Source of the DNA: Pseudomonas jessenii
GTDB taxonomy: Bacteria; Pseudomonadota; Gammaproteobacteria; Pseudomonadales; Pseudomonadaceae
Reading direction: 5' to 3'
DNA length: 64,000 bases
Assembly (NCBI RefSeq): GCF_002236115.1
Contig: NZ_NIWT01000006.1
Span: forward strand, 372,001 to 436,000
Positions 1 to 8,991 of this stretch are shown piece by piece (within the stretch, counting starts at the first letter, position 1; each line of letters begins with the position of its first letter). The position numbers and the translations under genes were made by a program. A model generated the notes under the pieces. The model was given only the letters and a program-made list of their open reading frames with translations. It was not told the DNA's origin and made no database searches.

Positions 1-7
1 CGCGTCC

Positions 8-31
8 ATCGCGAACAAGCTCGCTCCTGCA
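8..31 (+). repeat. REP element, single copy at window edge
   Basis: A 24-base copy of the intergenic palindromic repeat that recurs through the window (core GCGAGCAAGCTCGCTCC, here with one change, GCGAACAAG). Its inverted partner, if any, lies outside the window. Confidence 0.75.
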
Positions 32-198
32 TAGGCGGGCGACGAAGTGCAGGAACCAGATCGGGGTATCACAGTCTCTACAGTTCGCGAGAAAGGTCAC
101 TCGTCAGCAAAATCAAGGCTTTGCGCCTGTATAACCCTGGCATCCAGGGTGACTTTTCTTTATCGTACGCGCCCTTTGAAAAAGCCCGGAAAATCAAA

Positions 199-429
199 AT
201 GTTGGAAGCATCCCTAAGCCAATTGGAACAACTGGTCAGTGACCTGGTGCAACAGAACCAGACGTTGCTCGGCACCAACCAGACCCTGACCGCAGAACTG
301 GCCCAGGCCAAGGATGAAAACGAAAGCCTGCAACTGAACCTGATGGAGCAGGAAGAGAAGCAAGGCGCCACGGCGGCTCGCATCCAGGCCCTAGTTGAGC
401 GCGTCAGCGCAGGCCCTGTCAGCGCATGA
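199..429 (+). CDS. Small coiled-coil protein, ZapB/TIGR02449-like, upstream of zapA
   Basis: A 76-residue protein made almost wholly of heptad-like Leu/Gln/Glu/Asn repeats (starting MLEASLSQLEQL, then alternating LVQQNQTLLG and LTAELAQAK segments), so it should be one long coiled coil with no membrane segment. I chose the ATG at 199 because the coiled coil begins there; an upstream in-frame TTG at 121 would add 26 residues of unlike composition. Its stop overlaps the zapA start in an ATGA junction (426-429), so the two are translationally coupled. Small coiled-coil proteins of the TIGR02449 type sit upstream of zapA in many gammaproteobacteria, and by analogy this is a candidate ZapA partner at the division ring. 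The family assignment rests on architecture and position, not on a recognised motif. Confidence 0.7.
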   Translation: MLEASLSQLEQLVSDLVQQNQTLLGTNQTLTAELAQAKDENESLQLNLMEQEEKQGATAARIQALVERVSAGPVSA

Positions 430-728
430 GTTACAACGCCGCAGGGGTAAAAGTCGTCTCGATCCTGGGGGAGGACTATTCGATCAAGGCACCGGCCGGG
501 GAAGAACAGACCCTGCTGGACGCCGCGATGATGTTGAAGGCAGCCCTGGCCGAAACCAAGAGGAAGTACCCGACGCTGATCGGTGACCGACTGCTGGTGC
601 TGGCGGCGATGAATCTGTGCTCCCAGCAGATCGAAATGCAGAAACAGCACAAGCTCGACCTCGACCGTTACCAAGAGCAAGTCAGCGCCACGGTTGAAGT
701 GATTTCCAAGACGATCAATCAGGCCTGA
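426..728 (+). CDS. zapA: ZapA-family cell division protein (possible paralogue)
   Basis: A 100-residue protein with ZapA layout: an N-terminal beta-rich head (VSILGEDYSIKAPAGEEQ, residues about 9-26), the LLDAAMMLKAAL helix, a central GDRLLVLAAMNL segment matching the ADRIAVMAALN region of ZapA, and a C-terminal coiled coil. ZapA binds FtsZ filaments in the cytoplasm and promotes their bundling at mid-cell. The gene is coupled to the upstream coiled-coil gene by an ATGA overlap. The sequence differs markedly from the pseudomonad ZapA I remember (QILDKEYSI and CPPDERANL motifs). The 6S RNA and 5-formyltetrahydrofolate cyclo-ligase genes that usually follow zapA are absent here. It may therefore be a second ZapA-like protein. 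Confidence 0.8.
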   Translation: MSYNAAGVKVVSILGEDYSIKAPAGEEQTLLDAAMMLKAALAETKRKYPTLIGDRLLVLAAMNLCSQQIEMQKQHKLDLDRYQEQVSATVEVISKTINQA

Positions 729-768
729 TCGGCTTTGCGCACAACCAAAGAATAAATTGTCGGTTGGT

Positions 769-778
769 TTGTATACAA
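769..778. promoter_or_regulatory. Perfect 10-bp palindrome TTGTATACAA upstream of chemoreceptor gene
   Basis: TTGTATACAA is a perfect palindrome 50 bases before the chemoreceptor ATG. It resembles operators of FCD-type GntR regulators (T.GT..AC.A core). No such regulator is encoded nearby, so the assignment is tentative. Confidence 0.35.
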
Positions 779-828
779 TCGGCATGGCTGTTGCAGTGTT
801 TCAGCCTCTTATTCTTTGGGGGTGCTCC

Positions 829-2766
829 ATGCAGTTCTGGCGACGCAGTATTCAATGGCAGTTGATCCTGAGCATGGGCACCGCCCTGCTGGTCAGTATC
901 CTGATCGTGGTTGGCATTTATACCCTGGTGGTCAACCGCCTCGCCCAGAGCTATCTGGTCGAGCAAGCCTTGCCGTCGAGCATCGAAGCGATGCGCAACG
1001 ACATCGAGCGGATCCTCGTCCAACCCCTTACCGCCGCCAAGGACATCGCCAGCAACAGCATGGTGCGCGACTGGCTGGCCGGGGGTGAGGACAGCGCCAA
1101 GACCGCCAGCTTCGCGCAGTATCTGGAAGGCATTCGCGCCGAGCACAAAGCCTTTACCGCGCTGATCATCGGCACCGCGTCCAGCCATTACATTACCGAA
1201 AAAGGCCTGGATCGCACCCTCAGTCGTTCCAATCCCAAAGACGCCTGGTTCTACTCGTTCCTCGACAGCAACCAGCCGCGCACCCTCAATATCGACATCG
1301 ACACGGCCACCGGAGAACTGGCGCTGTTCATCGACCTCAAGGTCGAGCAGGCCGGTAAAGTCGTGGGCGTTGCCGGGCTTGGCCTGAGCATGAAAGAGCT
1401 GTCGGAGCTGATTCACAATTTCAGCTTCGGAGAGCGCGGCAAGGTCTATCTCGTGCGTTCCGACGGTTTGATCCAGGTTCACCCAGAGGCGCAATTCAGC
1501 GGCAAGCGCACCTTGACCGAGCAGATTGGCGAGTCAGCCGCGCAACCGGTCATGGGTCAAAAAACTGCCACCAACAGCAGCTTCCAGCGTGATGGCGAAG
1601 ACTTTCTCGCGTTGAGTCTGCCTTTGCGCGATCTCGGCTGGACCCTGGTGGCCGAAGTGCCGCAATCACAGATTTACGCCGAAGCCCGACGCGCCATGTG
1701 GATGAGCAGCGGTATCGGCCTGGCGGTGGCGATTGTGTGTCTGTTGCTGGTGGTGGTGCTGGCCCGTGGGTTGGTACGCCCGATTCGTCAGGTAACAGCG
1801 GCATTGGTTGCCATTGGTAGCGGTGGTGGAGATTTGACCCAGCGGTTAGACTCCAGTCGCGCCGATGAACTGGGCGACCTGGCGCGCGGCTTCAATCGCT
1901 TTCTCGACAGCCAGCGCGACATGATCGGCGAGGTGCTGACCACCAGCGAGCGACTGCGCACCGCTGTCGGCCAGGTTGCACGGGTGGTGGATAACACCGC
2001 TGAGCGCTCCGGCCGCCAACAGGAAATGACCGACATGGTGGCAACCGCTGTCCATGAAATGGGCCTGACCGTTCAGGAAATCGCCCATAACGCCGGTAAT
2101 GCGGCGCTCGCATCACAAACGGCTCGGGATGAGGCGATGCAGGCACGGGAAGTGGTGGGTGGCTCGATCCGCCATATCGAAAGCATGTCTGACGAAATCG
2201 GCGTCGCGGCCACAGCGGTGGGTGAACTGGCCCATCAAGTGGCGTCGATCGACCAGGTGCTGGCGGTGATTCGGGGGATTTCCGAGCAGACCAACCTGCT
2301 GGCGCTCAACGCCGCTATCGAAGCGGCGCGAGCCGGGGACATGGGGCGCGGGTTTGCCGTGGTGGCCGATGAAGTGCGGACTTTGGCGCGGCGTACGCAG
2401 GCATCTACCGATGAAATCCAGCAGATGATCGGCAGTCTCAAGCAAGGTGCGGAGAATGCGGTGTCGTCGATGCATTCCGGGCAAGCCGCGACCGGCACGG
2501 GTGTCGAGTCCAGCCAGCGTACCGGGGCTTCGTTGACCGCGATTACCGGGCAAGTGGAGCGCATCAGCGACATGAATCATCAGGTGGCGACGGCGACGGA
2601 AGAGCAATCGGCGGTGACCGAGGAGATCAACCGGAACGTACAGGGGATTTCTGACCTGGCGCGGGCGACGGCGGGGGAGGTCAGGGCCTGTCGGGAGGAT
2701 TGTCAGACATTGCAGCGGTTGGCGGATGATTTGGCGCGGCAGATGGGTGGGTTCAAGCTGAGCTGA
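829..2766 (+). CDS. Methyl-accepting chemotaxis protein with Cache-type sensor
   Basis: A 645-residue transmembrane chemoreceptor. Residues about 12-34 form the first membrane helix, and about 35-290 a periplasmic sensor whose size and motifs (KDAWFYSFLD, then GVAGLGLSM) suggest a double-Cache fold. A second helix covers about 292-313, followed by a HAMP linker and a signalling domain with the hairpin tip EQTNLLALNAAIEAARAG at about 486-503. It should bind a small-molecule attractant in the periplasm and control CheA/CheW in the cytoplasm. It ends in FKLS without a C-terminal CheR-docking pentapeptide. I chose ATG 829, preceded by a G-rich ribosome site (TTTGGGGGTG); upstream in-frame starts would add 24 residues before the helix. 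The ligand cannot be read from the sequence. Confidence 0.92.
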   Translation: MQFWRRSIQWQLILSMGTALLVSILIVVGIYTLVVNRLAQSYLVEQALPSSIEAMRNDIERILVQPLTAAKDIASNSMVRDWLAGGEDSAKTASFAQYLEGIRAEHKAFTALIIGTASSHYITEKGLDRTLSRSNPKDAWFYSFLDSNQPRTLNIDIDTATGELALFIDLKVEQAGKVVGVAGLGLSMKELSELIHNFSFGERGKVYLVRSDGLIQVHPEAQFSGKRTLTEQIGESAAQPVMGQKTATNSSFQRDGEDFLALSLPLRDLGWTLVAEVPQSQIYAEARRAMWMSSGIGLAVAIVCLLLVVVLARGLVRPIRQVTAALVAIGSGGGDLTQRLDSSRADELGDLARGFNRFLDSQRDMIGEVLTTSERLRTAVGQVARVVDNTAERSGRQQEMTDMVATAVHEMGLTVQEIAHNAGNAALASQTARDEAMQAREVVGGSIRHIESMSDEIGVAATAVGELAHQVASIDQVLAVIRGISEQTNLLALNAAIEAARAGDMGRGFAVVADEVRTLARRTQASTDEIQQMIGSLKQGAENAVSSMHSGQAATGTGVESSQRTGASLTAITGQVERISDMNHQVATATEEQSAVTEEINRNVQGISDLARATAGEVRACREDCQTLQRLADDLARQMGGFKLS

Positions 2767-2786
2767 TGTATTGATAGTGCTGACGC

Positions 2787-2880
2787 CATCGCGAGCAAGC
2801 TCGCTCCCACAGGGTTTGTGTGTTGAACACAAGATTTGTGGCCAACAGGGATTCCTGTGGGAGCGAGCTTGCTCGCGATT
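2787..2880. repeat. Inverted REP pair (BIME)
   Basis: Two REP copies in opposite orientation (2787-2814 and 2854-2880) flank a 39-base spacer between the chemoreceptor gene and the convergent acyl-CoA dehydrogenase gene. As RNA they could form a long hairpin and may end transcription from both sides. Confidence 0.85.
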
Positions 2881-2908
2881 GGTTTTCAGCTACACCACAA
2901 AGGTTGGA

Positions 2909-4711
2909 TCAGAACCACTCATTCTGCATGCCCAGGCACACATCATCCCGAGCCTCAAGAATTGCCAGCTCATGATGGCAACCCGGCACTTCCCACGTCA
3001 GGAAGTAGCGCGCCGCCTGCAGCTTGCCTTTATAGAAGGCCACATCCGCCGCATTACCCTTGGCCAAACCTTCCTCGGCACGAATCGCCTGTTCCAGCCA
3101 GCGCCAGCCGATCACCGTGTGACCAAACACTTTCAGGTACAGCGCCGAGTTCGCCAGGCTGCTGTTGACCTTGCCTTGGGCCAGATCAGTCAGCAGGCCG
3201 ATGGTCACGGCTTGGAGGCGTGCCACCAGTTTCTCCAGGGGCTCGCGCAGCGGCGTCAATGAATCAAACGCCTGTGCTCGTTCGCCAGTGTCGGCGATCA
3301 GGCGGATCAGTTGCTTGAGCCCCGCGCCACCGTTCTGCGCCAGTTTGCGGCCCAAAAGGTCCAGCGACTGAATACCGTGGGTGCCTTCGTGGATCGGGTT
3401 CAGGCGGTTGTCGCGGTAGTACTGCTCCACCGGGTACTCACGGGTATAACCGTGGCCGCCGAGGATCTGGATCGCCAGTTCGTTGGCCTTCAGGCAGAAC
3501 TCTGACGGCCAGGATTTGACGATCGGTGTCAGTAAATCCAGCAGTTCATGGGCCTGTTTGCGTTCGGCTTCGGTCGCAAGCGTGGTGGTGTCATCGAACA
3601 GTCGCGCCGCATAAAGACCCAAGTCAAACGAGCCTTCGACGTAAGCCTTTTGCGTCAACAGCATGCGTTTCACGTCGGCATGCTGAATGATCGCCACTGG
3701 TGCAGTGTTCGGGTCCTTGCTGTCTGGCACGCGTCCCTGCGGACGCTCGCGGGCGTATTCCAGCGAGTACAGATAGCCGGCGTAGCCAAGCATCACCGCG
3801 CCCATGCCGACGCCGATCCGGGCCTCGTTCATCATCTGGAACATGTAACTCAAGCCATGGTGCGGCTTGCCCACCAGATAGCCGACGCACTCACCGTTAT
3901 CGCCGAAATTCAGTGCGGTGGAGGTGGTGCCGCGCCAGCCCATCTTGTGGAACAGCCCAGCCAGCAGCACGTCATTGCGCTTGCCCAGGCTGCCGTCATC
4001 GTTGACCAGGAACTTGGGCACGATGAACAGCGAAATGCCCTTCACCCCGGCCGGTGCGTCCGGCAGCTTGGCCAGCACCATGTGCACGATGTTTTCCGAC
4101 AGCGGATGATCGCCACCGGAGATGAAAATCTTGTTGCCCTTGAGGCGATAGGTGCCGTCAGACGCAGGTTCTGCGCGTGTACGAATATCCGACAGCGATG
4201 AGCCTGCGTGGGGTTCGGTCAGGGCCATAGTGCCGAAGAAACGGCCATCGATCATCGGTTGCAGGAAGCGGCGCTTCTGCTCTTCAGTGCCGAAGCTCTC
4301 GATCAGGTTCGCCGCGCCCATGGTCAGGAACGGGTACGACGTCGAAGCCGCGTTGGCCGATTGAAAGTGCGCGAAGCAGGCCTGGGACAGCAGCGTAGGA
4401 AGCTGCATGCCGCCAGCGTCGAAACTGCGCGCGGCGTTGAGGAAGCCGGCTTCGAGGAAGGCGTCTACCGCCGGTTTCACTTCCGGAATCAGAATCGCCT
4501 GACCGTTCTCGTAGCGCGGCTCGTTCTCGTCGCCCTTGCGGTTGTGCGGGGCGAAGAACTTCTCGGCGATGTTGCGGGCGGTGCCAATGGCGGCATCGAA
4601 GGTTTCGCGGTTGTGCTCGGCGAAACGCTCACGCTGGGTCAGGCCCTCGGCATCAAGGACTTCATACAGCTCGAAAGCCAGATTACGGGAACTGAGCAAC
4701 GTCTCGGACAT
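2909..4711 (-). CDS. Acyl-CoA dehydrogenase, C-terminal-extended type
   Basis: A 600-residue FAD enzyme that oxidises an acyl-CoA to the trans-2-enoyl-CoA and passes electrons to ETF. The order is an N-terminal helical domain, a middle beta domain with MALTEPHAGSSLSDI (about 170-185) and KGNKIFISGGDH, a C-terminal helical domain, and a further 120-residue C-terminal extension typical of the 600-residue class. The catalytic glutamate lies in IHEGTHGIQ near residue 442, and the NRLNPIHEGT context is intact. Chain-length preference cannot be read from the sequence. The ATG at 4711 follows an AGG-type ribosome site. It is transcribed alone, between a REP pair at its 3' end and another upstream. 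Confidence 0.92.
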   Translation of the reverse strand: MSETLLSSRNLAFELYEVLDAEGLTQRERFAEHNRETFDAAIGTARNIAEKFFAPHNRKGDENEPRYENGQAILIPEVKPAVDAFLEAGFLNAARSFDAGGMQLPTLLSQACFAHFQSANAASTSYPFLTMGAANLIESFGTEEQKRRFLQPMIDGRFFGTMALTEPHAGSSLSDIRTRAEPASDGTYRLKGNKIFISGGDHPLSENIVHMVLAKLPDAPAGVKGISLFIVPKFLVNDDGSLGKRNDVLLAGLFHKMGWRGTTSTALNFGDNGECVGYLVGKPHHGLSYMFQMMNEARIGVGMGAVMLGYAGYLYSLEYARERPQGRVPDSKDPNTAPVAIIQHADVKRMLLTQKAYVEGSFDLGLYAARLFDDTTTLATEAERKQAHELLDLLTPIVKSWPSEFCLKANELAIQILGGHGYTREYPVEQYYRDNRLNPIHEGTHGIQSLDLLGRKLAQNGGAGLKQLIRLIADTGERAQAFDSLTPLREPLEKLVARLQAVTIGLLTDLAQGKVNSSLANSALYLKVFGHTVIGWRWLEQAIRAEEGLAKGNAADVAFYKGKLQAARYFLTWEVPGCHHELAILEARDDVCLGMQNEWF

Positions 4712-4830
4712 GGCGGCCTACCTTTTATTGGAATGGGCCGAGTCTAGGCTTGTGAATTTATGCTGAATAGCATGATTGATGAGCGTGATGGTGGGGCAGA
4801 GCAGAGCCTTAGCAGGAGCTACAAAACAAC

Positions 4831-4925
4831 TGTGGGAGCGAGCTTGCTCGCGATGGCGGCAGATCAGTCAATATGGAAGGTGACTGATGGATCGCTATCG
4901 CGAGCAAGCTCGCTCCCACAGGGGG
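4831..4925. repeat. Inverted REP pair (BIME)
   Basis: Copies at 4831-4856 and 4897-4925 in opposite orientation lie between the putA stop codon and the start of the acyl-CoA dehydrogenase gene. Besides these, the roughly 257-base gap holds only the upstream region of the dehydrogenase gene, in which I see no clear promoter. Confidence 0.85.
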
Positions 4926-4968
4926 ATTGCATACCGGGCGGCCAATGCGGCAGCCCGGCTTATCGGTT

Positions 4969-7900
4969 TTAGCCGATGGTCATCAAACTGGCATTACCAC
5001 CCGCCGCAGCGGTGTTGACGCTCAATGCACGCTCAATCACCAGACGCTCCAGCGCAATGTTGGTTTCGCCCTGCGACAGGCCCTGAACCCCAACGATGGC
5101 GCCGGCACGCTTGGCAACCTGCTGGCACACCGCACGCAACTGGTCGGAATGGCCGTGATGCAGAACCGCATCAAACACCACTTCGTCCTTGTTCCAGTCG
5201 GAAACCAGCTTGATGCGCGCCTGAATGTCCTTCGGCAGGCGTGCGAACAAGGCTTTGGTCATGTCAGCTTCCGGCCATACCGCCGAACCGCCGACAGCCA
5301 ATACCGCCGCCAGTTGCGTCAGCAGGTCGCCTTCGACTTCCGCCAGGCACAGCACGTGTTCCCGTGGCAGGATCGCATAGCTGTTGCGTTCGCCGGTCGG
5401 GCCGGCCAGGAGGCGGGTGATACCGCTTTGCGATTGCGCGGCGAACTGCACGCACAGGGAGCTCAGGTCGGCGAACTTGTGGTTGTCGGCCCAGGCTTTC
5501 AAGGCGGTCAGCGGCTTGCTCATGGCATCGCGCAGACGAACGTCCGGTGCCGCGGCGGCATCGCCGCGAGCGAAGGATTGTTCGATCGCATCCGCAGGGC
5601 GGGTCGACAGCAGGCGGTACAGGTACAGCGGGCCGCCGGCTTTCGGGCCGGTACCCGACAGGCCTTCGCCGCCGAATGGCTGCACGCCTACTACTGCGCC
5701 AACAATGTTGCGGTTGACGTAGACGTTACCGGCGTTGACGTTGTCGATCACCTTGGCAATGGTCTCGTCGATGCGGGTGTGCACGCCCAGGGTCAGGCCG
5801 TAGCCGGAAGCGTTGATCTGACCGATCAGTTGATCGATGTCCTTGCGCTTGTAGCGAACCACGTGCAGCACCGGGCCGAAGATCTCCCGCTGCAGTTCGT
5901 CGAAGCTTTCCAGTTCGATCAGTGTCGGCATCACGAAGGTGCCGCGTTTGACTTCTTCGGCGTCGGCGATGGCCACCTGGTACACACTGCGACCTTTGTC
6001 GCGCATGGCCTGGATGTGCTTCTCGATGCCAGCCTTGGCTTCGGCGTCGATCACCGGGCCGATGTCCACGGACAGACGCTCAGGGTTGCCGAGACGGCTT
6101 TCAGCCATCGCGCCCTTGAGCATTTCGATGACGCGGTCGGCGGAATCTTCCTGCAAGCACAGTACACGCAGAGCCGAACAACGCTGGCCGGCGCTGTCGA
6201 ACGCCGAGGACACCACGTCGATCACAACCTGTTCGGTCAGTGCCGAGGAGTCGACGATCATCGCGTTCTGGCCACCGGTTTCGGCGATCAGCGGGATTGG
6301 ACGACCCTGGCTGTCCAGGCGGCCGGCGATGTTGCGTTGCAGCAAGCGCGCGACTTCGGTGGAACCGGTGAACATCACGCCTTTGACGCGATCGTCGCCG
6401 ACCAGGCCGGCACCGACGGTTTCGCCACGGCCCGGCAGCAGTTGCAGCACGCCTTCCGGGATGCCGGCTTCGAGCATCAGGCGCACGGCCTGAGCGGCGA
6501 CCAGCGGCGTTTGTTCCGCAGGCTTGGCCAATACCGGGTTACCAGCGGCCAATGCAGCAGCCACCTGACCACTGAAGATCGCCAGCGGGAAGTTCCACGG
6601 GCTGATGCATACGACTGGGCCCAACGGACGGTGAGCGTCATTGGTGAAATCGTTGCGTGCCTGCACCGCGTAATAACGCAGGAAATCCACGGCTTCACGC
6701 ACTTCGGCGATGGCGTTGGCGAAAGTCTTGCCGGCTTCGCGGGCCAGCAGGCCCATCAGCGGCTGGATCTCGGCTTCCATCAGATCGGCGGCACGTTCCA
6801 GGATCGCGGCGCGCTCGGCGGGCGGCGTGGCCTGCCAGATCGGTGCAGCGTTGAGGGCGCACTGGATCGCGTTGTCGACGTCTTCGACGGTCGCTTCCTG
6901 CACATGACCGACCACGTCACGCAGATCGGACGGGTTCAAGACCGGTGCCGGGGCTTCGCTGCTGGAAGCGCAACCGAGCATCGGCGCCGCTTTCCAGTGG
7001 TTGTGTGCGGTTGCGAGAAGCGCGCAGGACAGGGATGCCAAACGATGTTCGTTGGCCATGTCGATGCCGCTGGAGTTGGCGCGCTCGGAACCATACAGGT
7101 CACGCGGCAGCGGAATGCGCGGGTGCGGCAGGCCGAAACCACCTTCCACGGTCGCCATTTGCTCGATGCTGGCTACCGGATCGGCCACCAGTTCCTGGAT
7201 CGAAATCGACTGGTCGGCAATACGGTTGACGAACGAAGTGTTCGCGCCGTTTTCCAGCAGGCGACGCACCAGGTAGGCCAGCAGGGTTTCGTGGGTGCCG
7301 ACTGGAGCGTACACGCGGCACGGACGGTTCAGCTTGCCTTCGGAAACTTTGCCTACAACCTGTTCGTACAGCGGTTCACCCATGCCGTGCAGGCACTGGA
7401 ACTCGTACTGGCCCGGGTAATAGTTCTGACCGGCGATGTGATAAATGGCCGACAGGGTGTGGGCGTTGTGCGTGGCGAACTGCGGGTAGATGACTTCCGG
7501 TACCGACAGCAGCTTGCGGGCGCAAGCGATGTAGGACACGTCGGTGTACACCTTGCGGGTGTAGACCGGGTAGCCTTCCAGGCCTTCGACCTGGGCGCGT
7601 TTGATTTCGCTGTCCCAGTACGCGCCTTTTACCAGGCGGATCATCAGGCGATGACGGCTGCGGCGAGCCAGGTCGATCACGTAGTCGATCACGTACGGGC
7701 AACGCTTCTGGTAAGCCTGGATCACGAAACCAATGCCGTTCCAGCCAGTCAGTTGCGGCTCGAAGCACAGGCGCTCGAGCAGATCCAGTGACAGCTCCAG
7801 GCGATCGGCCTCTTCGGCGTCGATGTTCAGGCCGATGTCATATTGCTTGGCCAGCAGGGTCAGCGACAGCAGGCGCGGGTACAGCTCGTCCATCACGCGC

Positions 7901-8919
7901 TCGTATTGGGCGCGGCTGTAACGCGGGTGCAGGGCGGACAGCTTGATCGAGATGCCCGGGCCTTCATAAATCCCGCGACCGTGGGAGGCTTTGCCGATCG
8001 AGTGGATGGCTTGTTCGTACGAGGCCAGGTACTTCTGCGCGTCGTGCTCGGTGAGTGCGGCTTCACCCAGCATGTCGTAGGAATAGCGGAAACCTTTGGT
8101 TTCGAACTTGCTGGCGTTGGCTAGGGCTTCGGCGATGGTTTCGCCGGTCACGAACTGCTCGCCCATCAGGCGCATGGCCATGTCGACGCCCTTGCGGATC
8201 ATCGGCTCGCCGCTCTTGCCGATGATGCGGCTCAGGGACGAAGTCAGGCCGGCTTCGTTGTGGGTCGACACCAGTTTGCCGGTCAGCAGCAAACCCCAGG
8301 TGGCGGCGTTGACGAACAGCGACGGGCTGTTGCCCAGGTGCGGCTGCCAGTTGCCGGTGCTGATCTTGTCGCGGATCAGGGCGTCGCGGGTGCCTTTGTC
8401 CGGGATGCGCAGCAGCGCTTCGGCCAGGCACATCAGCGCCACACCTTCCTGGGACGACAGGGAGAATTCCTGCAGCAGGCCCTGGACGATGCCGGCACGG
8501 CCGCCAGCGCTCTTCTGGTTGCGCAGTTTTTCAGCAATCGAGGCGGCGAGTTTGTTGGTGGCTTCGGCCATCGGTGCCGGCAGGCGAGCCTGCTCGATCA
8601 GCATCGGCACGACTTCCGGCTCAGGGCGACGGTAGGCGGCGGTGATCGAGGCGCGCAGTACCGATTGCGGCAGGATGCTTTCGGCGAATTCGAGGAAACA
8701 CTGGTGGGCGTGATCCAGAGGCGCGTCGACGGAGTCGTCGGAATCCTTGGTCGAACCGTTCAGCTCGGACAGGGTTGCACCACCCTCGAGTTTTTCCAGG
8801 TAATTGAAGATTGCCTGCTTGATCAGCCAGTGCGGCGTGCGATCAATCGAGGTCGCGGCGGCCTTGAGGCGTTCGCGGGTCGGGTCGTCAAGTTTGACCC
8901 CAAGGGTGGTGGTAGCCAT
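4969..8919 (-). CDS. putA: Trifunctional proline dehydrogenase / P5C dehydrogenase / repressor PutA
   Basis: A 1316-residue protein that oxidises proline to glutamate in two steps and represses its own operon. Residues 1-47 (TLGVKLDDPTRERLKAAA, then WLIKQAIFNYLEKLE) form a ribbon-helix-helix DNA-binding domain. A FAD-dependent proline dehydrogenase barrel follows (for example RLMIRLVKGAYWDSEIKRAQ). The NAD-dependent aldehyde dehydrogenase domain carries ETGGQNAMIVD and the catalytic cysteine in SAGQRCSALRV near residue 914, and a long C-terminal domain follows. I set the start at the ATG at 8919 because the RHH domain begins there and a GAGGAT ribosome site precedes it. It is divergent from putP, with PutA-type operators between. 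When reduced by proline, PutA moves to the membrane and derepresses. Confidence 0.97.
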   Translation of the reverse strand: MATTTLGVKLDDPTRERLKAAATSIDRTPHWLIKQAIFNYLEKLEGGATLSELNGSTKDSDDSVDAPLDHAHQCFLEFAESILPQSVLRASITAAYRRPEPEVVPMLIEQARLPAPMAEATNKLAASIAEKLRNQKSAGGRAGIVQGLLQEFSLSSQEGVALMCLAEALLRIPDKGTRDALIRDKISTGNWQPHLGNSPSLFVNAATWGLLLTGKLVSTHNEAGLTSSLSRIIGKSGEPMIRKGVDMAMRLMGEQFVTGETIAEALANASKFETKGFRYSYDMLGEAALTEHDAQKYLASYEQAIHSIGKASHGRGIYEGPGISIKLSALHPRYSRAQYERVMDELYPRLLSLTLLAKQYDIGLNIDAEEADRLELSLDLLERLCFEPQLTGWNGIGFVIQAYQKRCPYVIDYVIDLARRSRHRLMIRLVKGAYWDSEIKRAQVEGLEGYPVYTRKVYTDVSYIACARKLLSVPEVIYPQFATHNAHTLSAIYHIAGQNYYPGQYEFQCLHGMGEPLYEQVVGKVSEGKLNRPCRVYAPVGTHETLLAYLVRRLLENGANTSFVNRIADQSISIQELVADPVASIEQMATVEGGFGLPHPRIPLPRDLYGSERANSSGIDMANEHRLASLSCALLATAHNHWKAAPMLGCASSSEAPAPVLNPSDLRDVVGHVQEATVEDVDNAIQCALNAAPIWQATPPAERAAILERAADLMEAEIQPLMGLLAREAGKTFANAIAEVREAVDFLRYYAVQARNDFTNDAHRPLGPVVCISPWNFPLAIFSGQVAAALAAGNPVLAKPAEQTPLVAAQAVRLMLEAGIPEGVLQLLPGRGETVGAGLVGDDRVKGVMFTGSTEVARLLQRNIAGRLDSQGRPIPLIAETGGQNAMIVDSSALTEQVVIDVVSSAFDSAGQRCSALRVLCLQEDSADRVIEMLKGAMAESRLGNPERLSVDIGPVIDAEAKAGIEKHIQAMRDKGRSVYQVAIADAEEVKRGTFVMPTLIELESFDELQREIFGPVLHVVRYKRKDIDQLIGQINASGYGLTLGVHTRIDETIAKVIDNVNAGNVYVNRNIVGAVVGVQPFGGEGLSGTGPKAGGPLYLYRLLSTRPADAIEQSFARGDAAAAPDVRLRDAMSKPLTALKAWADNHKFADLSSLCVQFAAQSQSGITRLLAGPTGERNSYAILPREHVLCLAEVEGDLLTQLAAVLAVGGSAVWPEADMTKALFARLPKDIQARIKLVSDWNKDEVVFDAVLHHGHSDQLRAVCQQVAKRAGAIVGVQGLSQGETNIALERLVIERALSVNTAAAGGNASLMTIG

Positions 8920-8991
8920 GTTTTTATCCTCATGTTTGCCACGACTGCGTGGCATCAGCTGGCGGCAAGATTAGCCGTGCGACTGTTGAGG

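Noticed and set aside
729..828. A possible 6S RNA gene behind zapA
   Set aside because: Only 100 bases separate zapA from the chemoreceptor start, too little for a 6S RNA of about 180 bases, and no long closing stem is seen.
4927..7791. A 954-codon open frame on the plus strand opposite putA
   Set aside because: It is the antisense shadow of a high-GC gene; its composition is rich in His, Gln and Arg without any domain, while the minus strand encodes a full PutA.
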